Shown in pieces: positions 25,771 to 33,324 of a stretch of DNA of 64,000 nt. The first letter of the stretch is position 1, and each line of letters opens with the position of its first letter. The notes beneath the pieces are model-generated. The model saw only the letters and a program-made list of their open reading frames with translations, made no database searches and was not told the origin of the DNA. Both the position numbers and the translations under genes were made by a program. The DNA comes from VAZQ01 sp963807865 (GTDB lineage: Bacteria; Pseudomonadota; Alphaproteobacteria; Rhizobiales; Xanthobacteraceae), in NCBI GenBank assembly GCA_963807865.1, contig CAWEDK010000027.1:20218-84217 (forward strand), in the 5' to 3' direction.

Positions 25771-25802
25771 ATGCCCGGCGACGACCGCGCCTAGCCGGGC
25801 AT
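25771..25802. terminator. hairpin after livF
   Basis: ATGCCCGGC and GCCGGGCAT form a perfect 9-bp stem with a 14-base loop, 26 bases after the livF stop. The right end continues ATCCGCCGAGGA, typical of a widespread ATGCCCGG intergenic element. There is no T-run, so it may be a repeat acting as transcript end rather than a classical terminator. Confidence 0.45.
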
Positions 25803-25891
25803 CCGCCGAGGATGTGCACGCACTCATGAGTGCCGGCGACCGCGAGCCCCGAAGGGGGTATCATACAAGCAGTCCCCTATCAGGAGACCGT

Positions 25892-26035
25892 ATGATGGAT
25901 GAAATGCAAACTTGGCTGGAAAAGCGGATGGGGCACTCCCTCTACAGGAATGTGCGGGAATTCGGAAAGATCGCATTCTTGCTCGTCCTTTTCGTGATCG
26001 CGGGTGGATTGGTTCTATATTTGATTTTTGGATGA
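25892..26035 (+). CDS. 47-residue single-pass membrane protein, unknown function
   Basis: MMDEMQTWLEKRMGHSLYRN begins an amphipathic, charged N-terminal half, and residues 27-46 (IAFLLVLFVIAGGLVLYLIF) form one membrane helix ending at the C-terminus. A CAGGAGA site lies 6 bases before the ATG, good evidence that it is translated. It stands alone between the liv operon and a TctC gene. Such tail-anchored small proteins often modulate a larger membrane complex, but nothing here says which. Confidence 0.55.
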   Translation: MMDEMQTWLEKRMGHSLYRNVREFGKIAFLLVLFVIAGGLVLYLIFG

Positions 26036-26224
26036 TGGGCCTGCCACCGGTTGACTGTCCGTACGCGGGAGTTCGGCGCGATGGATCGACCAGGGCGCCA
26101 AGGAGCCTGGACTCACGGTCCGCGATGCTGCTCTGATCGGCCGAAATCTGCTGCGCTGCATCGGCCGCTCGTTGGCTCCGGCCTAGATCGAAGAATGAAA
26201 AAAACAGAATAGGGAGAGAAGGAC

Positions 26225-27202
26225 ATGCACAGGCGAGCGCTTTTCAAGGGATTGGCAGCAATCGGGCTCGGCGGCCCGTTCGTTCGTCCGTCCTTCGGCC
26301 AGACCTATCCATCGCGACCCATCCGCATTGTCGTGCCGTCGCCCGCGGGTGCGCCGCCCGACATCCTGGCCCGCATTGTCGGCGCGACGATCGCGGAGGC
26401 GGAAGGCTGGACAGTCGTGGTCGAGAACAAGCCCGGCGGGGCCATGACGATCGGCGCCGCCGACGCGCTCAGGCAGCCCGCCGACGGCTATACGCTGTTC
26501 TCCGTGACAGCGCCGATCGCCGCCGCCGCGGCCCTGGTCCCGAGCGCCAACCTGCGGATCGAAACGGACTTCGCTCCCGTGGTCCAGCTCGGCAAGACCT
26601 ACAATGTGCTCGTGATCTCGCAATCGACGCCGGCGCGTTCGCTGTCCGAGTTCATCGCCTACCTCAAGCGCGATCCCGGCAAGCACACGTTCTCGTCGGG
26701 CGGCTTCGGTACGCCCGCGCATCTGCTCGGCGAGTTGTTCAAGCTCGAAACCGGCGTGCAGACCATGCACGTGCCCTACAAGGGCAATCCGCAAGCGATC
26801 GGCGACCTCATCAACGGCACCAACACGTATCAGTTCATCACCGCCGTCGCGGTTGTCGATCTGGTCAACAGCGGCAAGCTGCGCGCGCTGGTGACGATGA
26901 GCCACCAGCGCGTCCCTGCGCTCAAGGATGTGCCCACGATCGTCGAGGCCGGCTATCCCAAGCTCGCGAGCGAGGACTGGGCCGGAATCCTGGTCAAATC
27001 CGGAACGCCGGCGCCGGTGGTGGAGCGGCTCAACACCGTCATCAACAAGGCCCTCAAGGTCGACAGGGTGCGCGAAGCTTTTGCCAAAGTCGGCGCGGAC
27101 TTTGCCGGCGGATCGCCGGAGGCGTTCGGCACGCTGGTGCGCGGCGAGGTTGCGCACTGGTCGAAGGTGATCAAGGACGCCGACATCAAGATCAATCCAT
27201 GA
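26225..27202 (+). CDS. TctC-family substrate-binding protein
   Basis: Periplasmic solute-binding protein, 325 residues. The leader MHRRALFKGLAAIGLGGPFV has Arg-Arg followed by a hydrophobic run and could use Tat or Sec. The mature part starts QTYPSRPIRIVVPSPAGAPP, with VVVENKPGGAMTIGAADALR and TMHVPYKGNPQAIGDLINGT as family landmarks. A GGGAGAGAAGGA site precedes the ATG. The sulfatase gene begins 91 bases later, so the ligand could be a sulfated or phosphonated carboxylate handled by it (inference only). Confidence 0.88.
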   Translation: MHRRALFKGLAAIGLGGPFVRPSFGQTYPSRPIRIVVPSPAGAPPDILARIVGATIAEAEGWTVVVENKPGGAMTIGAADALRQPADGYTLFSVTAPIAAAAALVPSANLRIETDFAPVVQLGKTYNVLVISQSTPARSLSEFIAYLKRDPGKHTFSSGGFGTPAHLLGELFKLETGVQTMHVPYKGNPQAIGDLINGTNTYQFITAVAVVDLVNSGKLRALVTMSHQRVPALKDVPTIVEAGYPKLASEDWAGILVKSGTPAPVVERLNTVINKALKVDRVREAFAKVGADFAGGSPEAFGTLVRGEVAHWSKVIKDADIKINP

Positions 27203-27293
27203 CGGCAGCGACCGACGCGGTCACGCAATCGGCTTCACGCGGTCGCGCGGGCGGAACGCTGCGTTTGCAAACAATCGCTCCCACAAGGATCGC

Positions 27294-28903
27294 ATGGCCG
27301 TGACCGCGAGACCGAACTTTCTGCTTTTCATCACCGACCAGCACCGCGCCGATCATGTCGGCTGCTATGGCAATCCCATCGTCAGGACGCCGAATATCGA
27401 CAGCCTGGCGGCCGGCGGCCTGCGGTTCGAGAATTTCTACGTCGCCTGCCCGATCTGCATGCCGAACCGCATCGTGCTGATGACCGGACGCATGCCGACC
27501 GTGAACGGCTCGCGGCACAATGGCATTCCGCTCGATCTCGACGCGGTGACGTTCGTCGACCTTTTGCGGAACGCCGGCTATCGCACCGCGCTGATCGGCA
27601 AGTCGCATCTTCAGGACATGACCAGCCATGCGGTGCCGAACCGCATCGAAGCGCAGGCCGGCCTTGCGCGGCCGCCGAGCGAACTGCGCGAGGCCAACCG
27701 TCGACGCCGGTCGGGTCCGGCCTACGAGGCCGAAATCGGAAAGCTGTGGGCCGAGCATCCGGACCGATCGGTGCCGAGCCCGTATTACGGCTTCGACTTC
27801 GTTCGGTTTGCCGACGGCCACGGCGATCAGGTGCATGGTCACTACAACGGCTGGCTGAGAGATCGCGCCGCGGACCCCGACGGTCTGCGCGGCTGGCGGA
27901 ATGCGCTGCCGTCACCCGGGCTGGTTGCGCCGCAGGCCTGGCGGACGGCCGTGCCGGAGGAGCTCTATCCCACCTCCTACGTGGCGGACGAAACGATCGG
28001 CTATCTCGAGCGCCACTCCCAGACCTCGGCGATCAGCCGTTCTTTCTGCAGTGCTCCTTCCCGGACCCGCATCATCCGTTCACGCCGCCGGGCCGCTATT
28101 TCGATATGTACGATCCGGCGACGATCCCGCTGCCGAAGAGCTTTCATCACGTCGACCAGCACGAGCCCGGCTTCCAGAAGGAACTGCGCGCCGCCGCCGC
28201 CGCCGGCAAGTCGAACGCCGGCGGCCCGCCGCCCTTCGCGTTGACGGACGAAACCGCCGTCCGCCAGTGCATCGCGCTCACTTACGGCATGATCACCATG
28301 ATCGACGACGCGATCGGCCGGGTTCTCGGGAAGCTGCGCGAGCTTGGGCAGGACCGGAACACGGTCGTCATCTTCACCAGCGACCACGGCGACTTCATGG
28401 GCGACCACGGGCTGATGCTCAAGCACGGTCTGCACTACGAGGGCGTCATTCACGTGCCCTTCATCTGGTCCGATCCGGCGAAGCCGGCGGGCGGCACGAC
28501 CGACCTGTTGTCCGGCACCATCGACATCGGCACGACCGTTCTGGCGCGCGCGGGCCTCGGGCCGTTCCACGGCAATCAGGGCTTTGACATCGTGCGAGCC
28601 GCTGTGAACAAAGAGCGCCTGCCGCGATTCGGCATCATCGTCGAGGAAGACGAGCTCGGCATTCACCTCGGCCGGGACGAGGGCCTGCGCACCCGCACGT
28701 TCGTGACGGAGCGCTGGCAACTCACGCTCTGGGACGGCATCGACGAAGGTTGCCTGTTCGATCGCGACAGCGACCCCGAGCAGCTCTGCAACCTTTGGCA
28801 CTCGAAACCGCACGAAGCCGTGAAGCATGAGCTCATGGAAAAAATGCTACGCGAAATGATCCGGCTTGGCGACACCGCCCCTCTCACCGAGCGGGTGGCC
28901 TGA
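27294..28903 (+). CDS. sulfatase-like hydrolase (one frameshift)
   Basis: Alkaline-phosphatase-superfamily hydrolase, 536 residues after correction. N-terminal metal site NFLLFITDQHRADHVG; the formylglycine signature C-x-P-x-R is seen as CPICMPNRIVLMTGRMP, about residue 60; a second metal site TSDHGDFMGDHGLMLKHGLH. This points to an aryl or alkyl sulfatase or a phosphonate monoester hydrolase. There is no signal peptide, so it is probably cytoplasmic. The frame is lost near 28023-28032 by one missing base, after GYLERHSQ and before DQPFFLQCSFPDPHHPF. Activity needs a formylglycine-generating enzyme encoded elsewhere. It is flanked by a TctC protein and an exported methyltransferase-like protein. 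Confidence 0.86.
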
Positions 28904-28937
28904 GATAGTTTGAGTTCACATCATCTTGGAGAAAAGA

Positions 28938-29768
28938 ATGACGCCGCACGAGTTCACCCGTTTGGTTTCGTTGTCGGGCTTGGCGCTCGTTCTGGCGCTG
29001 GGCAGCGCTCAGGCGCAGCGCGCGCCGGACTTTGAGCCCGACGTCGGACAGCAGGGCAAAGACGTTGTCTGGGTGCCGACCAGCCAGACGCTGGTGAACA
29101 AGATGCTCGATATGGCCAACCTCACGGACAAGGATTTCCTGATCGACCTCGGGTCCGGCGACGGCCGCACGGTGATCACCGCGGCGCAGCGCGGCGCCAG
29201 GGCGCTCGGCATCGAGTACAATCCCAAGATGGTCGAACTGTCGCGCCGCTATGCCGCCATGGTGGGCGTCACCGGCAAGGCGACATTCCAGAGGGCCGAC
29301 ATTTTCAAAAGCGACTTCTCCAAGGCGACCGTTCTCACGCTCTTCCTGCTGCCGGACATCAATGTCCGGCTGCGACCCAAGATTCTGAACATGAAACCCG
29401 GCCTCCGTGTCGTCTCGAATTCGTTCGACATGGGTGACTGGGAGCCGGACGAAACGGCCACGGTGTCCGACGACTGCACGCAGTTTTGCACCGCCTTCTA
29501 CTGGCTTGTTCCGGCGAAAGTGCAGGGCACCTGGCAGTTGCCGCGCGGCGGTGAGTTCGTGTTTGAGCAGAACTACCAGAAGCTGGCCGGCACGACGAAA
29601 ATCGGCAACGCCTCCACGGCGATCAGCGACGCCAAGATTACCGGGGATCAGATTTCATTCACCGCCGGCGACACCACCTACACCGGCCGGGTGAACGGCT
29701 ACTCCATCACGGGAACTGCCAAGTCGCCGGCCGGCGAGACCAAGTGGCATACCTGGCGGATCAAATAG
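28938..29768 (+). CDS. exported protein with SAM-methyltransferase fold and C-terminal beta domain
   Basis: 276 residues. A clear Sec signal (LSGLALVLALGSAQAQ, cleavage near residue 23) is followed by VWVPTSQTLVNKMLDMANLT and a methyltransferase motif I, DFLIDLGSGDGRTVITAAQ, then a motif II-like Glu in GIEYNPKMVELSRRYA. The last 100 residues (VQGTWQLPRGGEFVFEQNY onward, with SFTAGDTTYTGRVNGYSITG) look like a lipocalin-type beta domain with no catalytic motif. A GGAG site precedes the ATG. A SAM-dependent enzyme in the periplasm is odd because SAM is cytoplasmic; the fold may bind another ligand. Start and signal are well supported; function is unknown. Confidence 0.78.
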   Translation: MTPHEFTRLVSLSGLALVLALGSAQAQRAPDFEPDVGQQGKDVVWVPTSQTLVNKMLDMANLTDKDFLIDLGSGDGRTVITAAQRGARALGIEYNPKMVELSRRYAAMVGVTGKATFQRADIFKSDFSKATVLTLFLLPDINVRLRPKILNMKPGLRVVSNSFDMGDWEPDETATVSDDCTQFCTAFYWLVPAKVQGTWQLPRGGEFVFEQNYQKLAGTTKIGNASTAISDAKITGDQISFTAGDTTYTGRVNGYSITGTAKSPAGETKWHTWRIK

Positions 29769-29959
29769 GCGAACGGGCGCTGAACGGTATCGGGACAGTC
29801 GTCAGCCGGAACAATCTCCCAGAAGGCGGTGCGTGCGCCGCTCACCGGCCTTTGCCGCGTCAACCGGCCTCGCCGCCGCGCGAGGCGGAATGCGCTATGA
29901 TGCGGCTGCACGAACGAGCCGGAACGGCCAGTGATGTGTTGGGAGGAAGGAAACCGTCC

Positions 29960-30933
29960 ATGTTGCGATTGATCATCGTGCTCGTGATCGGGTTGGCCGC
30001 CGGCGTCGGCAGCGTGACGGCCGCCTCCGCCCAGACCTATCCGCAGCGTGCGGTCAAATTCATCCTGCCGTTTGGCCCCGCCGCCGGAGTCGACATCACC
30101 GCCCGGTTGCTCGGCGACAAGCTCGTCGGCGCGCTGGGGCAAGCCGGTGGTGATCGAGAACCGTCCGGGCGGCGACGGCCTCGTCGCCATCAGCGCCTTC
30201 ACCAGCGCCAACGACGACCACACGCTGTTGTTCGTTCCGGCCTCGACCTTCACGGCGCATCCGTATGCGCACGAGAAGCTGCCGTACAATGCGGAGCGCG
30301 ACCTGCTGCCGATCACGAACGTCACCACCATCGTGATCGCGCTGTCGGCTCCGGCATCGCTGAACGTGAAGACGCTCGGCGAATTCATTGCGCTGGCCCG
30401 CGCCAAGCCCGATACGCTCAACGTCGCCGCGGCCGCCGGCAATTCCGACCTGATCCTGTCGGCTTTCACCAAGACCCAGGGCCTGCCGGTGGCGCGGGTG
30501 CCGTACCGCGACATTCAGCAGGCGCCGAACGACCTGGCCGAAGCCCGCATCCACCTGCTGATGTCGTCCTACGCGACCATGCTTCCACTGGTTCAGGCCG
30601 GAAAGCTGCAGGGTGCTGGCGGTGACCAGCCGGAAGCGGGTCGGAATCGCCGCCGACATTCCGACCGTCGCCGAGGCCGGATACCCGTATCTCGGACTGG
30701 ACAGCCTGATCGGCATATACGGCCCGCGCGGAATGTCGAATGCGCTGCGCGAAAGCATCGCCGCCGACGTCCGCGCGGTGGTCGAGGCCGATCCGACCAT
30801 TGCGAGCCGGCTGGCGGCGACCGGTCAGGTCGTCGATATCCGTGGCCCGGCCGAGTTCGCCGCCGGCATCAAGGAGATTCGCGACCAGCTCGCCTCGATC
30901 GCGCAGACGCTCGGAATCAAGGCCGGGCAGTAG
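29960..30933 (+). CDS. TctC-family substrate-binding protein (two frameshifts)
   Basis: 323 residues after removal of two extra Gs, near 30136-30140 (CTGGGGCAAG; GGGC restores LGKPVVIENRPGGDG) and near 30610-30614 (CAGGGTGCTGG; CAGGTG restores LQVLAVTSRKRV). The signal peptide is LIIVLVIGLAAGVGSVTAASAQ and the mature start TYPQRAVKFILPFGPAAGVD. The closing motif IPTVAEAGYPYLGLDSLIGI is typical. A GGAGGAAGGAAA run precedes the ATG. With both corrections the length is an exact multiple of three. Third TctC in the window, again without TctAB. Confidence 0.85.
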
Positions 30934-30978
30934 GCGGCGAACCCGCTGCCGGTCAGGGCAAGGCGATACGCACGTCTG

Positions 30979-31293
30979 TCACTTGCTTTTCAGCCCATCG
31001 CGGAAGGCCATCGCTTCGAGTTCGACCCGGACCGCGTCCATGACGGGAACCACCGGTCGTGCCTGGAACTCGAATGCGGGCAGCATCGAGCAGAACTTGT
31101 GAACCGCCAGCGGTTCGTCGCAGTCCAGCAGCATGTAGCCACCCCAGTCACCCACGCGGATGACGAACATCTCGATCTTGAAATTGTCCGGCGCCTTCCA
31201 TTGCGTGAAGACCTCCAGGATCCGCTTCTGGGCGTTCTCGTACTCGATCGGCGATCCTTGCGAACGTTCGAACCAGCTCAACATGTACTTCAT
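30979..31293 (-). CDS. DUF3303-family small protein
   Basis: 104 residues, MKYMLSWFERSQGSPIEYEN at the start, then FTQWKAPDNFKIEMFVIRVG and LLDCDEPLAVHKFC. The fold is expected to be a ferredoxin-like alpha/beta dimer, similar to muconolactone-isomerase-type small proteins. A GTG six bases upstream is also in frame, but the GGAGGG site is correctly spaced only for the ATG at 31293. It is convergent with the TctC gene and lies alone on its strand. No catalytic residues can be named; function unknown. Confidence 0.72.
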   Translation of the reverse strand: MKYMLSWFERSQGSPIEYENAQKRILEVFTQWKAPDNFKIEMFVIRVGDWGGYMLLDCDEPLAVHKFCSMLPAFEFQARPVVPVMDAVRVELEAMAFRDGLKSK

Positions 31294-31399
31294 CGGCACC
31301 CTCCGTTATCCGAACTGAAATCCTGCGGCCGCGCCCTCGCGGCCCGTTTCAGGTCGGCAGGATGCCTGCGACGCCCCGCCCGCACATGGGGAGGATTCC

Positions 31400-31476
31400 C
31401 TAGTGGTCCGATTCCGAAGTTCGCATCATTTGTGCGGCATCCTCGTTTGCGAACTTCGGAATCCAAGGACCACTAG
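31400..31476. repeat. CTAG-ended palindromic element, GGTCC type
   Basis: 77 bases, CTAGTGGTCCGATTCCGAAG at the left and CGGAATCCAAGGACCACTAG at the right, so the ends are almost perfectly complementary. Inner arms CGAAGTTCGC / GCGAACTTCG also pair. It has the appearance of a miniature inverted-repeat element. Confidence 0.82.
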
Positions 31477-31480
31477 CAAC

Positions 31481-31560
31481 TCTAAGTGCCCCTTTTGAAC
31501 CCGAAGTTAGCGATCGAATTTGCCGCACGATGTGCGCGAACTTCGGGTTCGGGGCACTAG
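31481..31560. repeat. CTAG-ended palindromic element, GGGGC type
   Basis: Left end TCTAAGTGCCCCTTTTGAAC, right end GTTCGGGGCACTAG, with inner GAACCCGAAGTT / AACTTCGGGTTC. It follows the first element by 4 bases. Its terminal ACTAG overlaps the stop codon of the HD-GYP/LuxR gene on the minus strand. Confidence 0.78.
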
Positions 31561-33134
31561 GCCGCGGATATTCCCTGCTGCACCAGGCCGCGTTCGAGAG
31601 CGAACAGGGCCGCGCCGGCGCGGGTGCTGACGCCGATCTTGGAATAGAGATTCTGGATATGGTTGTCGGCAGTCTTGGGTGCGATCTCGAGCTGGCGGGC
31701 CGCTTCCTTCGCGGTGTGCCCGGCTGCGATCAGTCGCAGCACCTCGATCTCGCGCGGCGTCAGGCCGGCCGAACGCTCGGCCGTCGCTCGGCGGGCGGGT
31801 TGGCCGGCGCAGGTCAGGACGGCCTCCACGGCGTCGGCGCAGAGCTTTCCGTCCTTGACGGCGCCGCGGAGCTTCGCGGCGGCCGCCGCATCGCTCAACG
31901 CCGCACGGTAGGGCCGCGCTTCCCGGGCGGTCTGGAAGGCTTCGGCGGCAGCAAGGATGCGGGCGGCTGGCGAAAGGTCACTGGCGCGGGCATAGCGATG
32001 GTACCCGCTGCCGTCGAGACGCTCGTGGTGGCGCAGCACCAGGGCCGCGACGGCTTTGCCGTCCCCGCCCAATGACGCCAGTGCGCGCTCGCCATGGTAG
32101 GGGTGAAGCCGCGCCGCGTCGGTCTCGCGTTGGGTCAGGGCGCCGGCCCGCATCCAGGTCGAAACCGGAATCGCGAGTTCGCCGATATCGTGCGTATAGG
32201 CCGCCCACCGGACATCACGAATGTCCGAGGCCGGAAGGCCCATATCTTTGCCCGCGGCATTCGCCAGCGCCGCCACGGCGCGCGAATGACCGAACGTGGC
32301 GGGCATCCTCATGTCGATCATGTCGGCGATCGCCAGATAGGCTTCCTCGCAAGCGTCCTCGCCAAGCACCGCGTGGGGAACGGGCTCCAGCGCCAGGATC
32401 GTTTCGCGGTCAACGGGACCGTCGAGTCCTGCGAGCAGCCGCTCGGCGTGAGCGAGGAAAAGATCGACCAACTCCGGTTCATAGGCGCCGCCGGAGCGCT
32501 TGGCGATCATCGTGGTCATGGTCGCGAATCCGTGGGCTTCGGTCAGCGCGATGGCATCCTGCGCCAACGTCACCAGCCGGACCGGAAACTTCACGGCATC
32601 GCCCGCCAGGCCTTGCGGCAGTCCGCGCCCGTCCCAGCGCTCATAGAGCTGGCCGAGATTTTCGCGGGTTTCTTCGGAAAGGCCGATCCGCTCGGCGATC
32701 CGCTGCGCGACCTCGCAGTGGCCGGCCAGAATGGGAACGCTCACCTGCATGGCTTCGGCGAGGCCGCGCTCGACCGCCTTGGTCAGTTCCGCCGGCGGCG
32801 CGTCCGCGAAGGTGCGCGTGATGGCGCGGACAATCGTTTCGGCAAGCTCCGACTTGTTGCCGATGTCGATGCGCGAAAGGTCCCGGCGAAGGGCGATCTC
32901 GTCGCCAAACGCCGACGCCAGCAGGTGGGTGTCGGCGTTGCATCCGATATAGCGAAGCAGCGCCTGGTGATAGACATTGCGGCATTCGTTGCCGTCGAGG
33001 CGTGCAACATCGGCCAGCCGCATCGCCAGCACGCAGGATCGCAGCGCAAAGTCTCGCGAATGACCGGTGGCCAGGTCCGTCGCATAGGCCAGCGCCATGA
33101 GAAAATCAGCGCGTCGAACTGTTGGCGCCGCCAT
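31557..33134 (-). CDS. tandem HD-GYP-like protein with C-terminal LuxR-type DNA-binding domain
   Basis: 525 residues. The N-terminal half carries a degenerate HD-GYP copy (GHSRDFALRS, then IGCNAD where HD would be, then ERWDGRGLP). The C-terminal half keeps the key motifs: GHSRAVAALA, THDIGE and HHERLDGSGYH, although GYH replaces GYP. Residues 455-525 form a LuxR helix-turn-helix: GLTPREIEVLRLIAAGHTAK and APKTADNHIQNLYSKIGVS. HD-GYP domains hydrolyse cyclic-di-GMP, so this may be a transcription factor that senses or degrades the second messenger. The ATG at 33134 has AAGGA upstream. The last codon and stop lie in the adjacent repeat. Confidence 0.83.
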   Translation of the reverse strand: MAAPTVRRADFLMALAYATDLATGHSRDFALRSCVLAMRLADVARLDGNECRNVYHQALLRYIGCNADTHLLASAFGDEIALRRDLSRIDIGNKSELAETIVRAITRTFADAPPAELTKAVERGLAEAMQVSVPILAGHCEVAQRIAERIGLSEETRENLGQLYERWDGRGLPQGLAGDAVKFPVRLVTLAQDAIALTEAHGFATMTTMIAKRSGGAYEPELVDLFLAHAERLLAGLDGPVDRETILALEPVPHAVLGEDACEEAYLAIADMIDMRMPATFGHSRAVAALANAAGKDMGLPASDIRDVRWAAYTHDIGELAIPVSTWMRAGALTQRETDAARLHPYHGERALASLGGDGKAVAALVLRHHERLDGSGYHRYARASDLSPAARILAAAEAFQTAREARPYRAALSDAAAAAKLRGAVKDGKLCADAVEAVLTCAGQPARRATAERSAGLTPREIEVLRLIAAGHTAKEAARQLEIAPKTADNHIQNLYSKIGVSTRAGAALFALERGLVQQGISAA

Positions 33135-33324
33135 TTGGGCTTGTCCTTTTTCCCTACGGGCGGCGAATGTACCGCAATTGCCGCCTTGGGTCGGCAACTT
33201 CGACATCCGGACTTGATGCATCTCTGCCAGCGGGCAGTCGCCCGCGCGAGATGACCTGCAAGCGCTGGCGCCGCCCGCGGCTCTCCCCTAAAATCGCGGA
33301 AACGATCACCAAGCGAGGGCGGAA

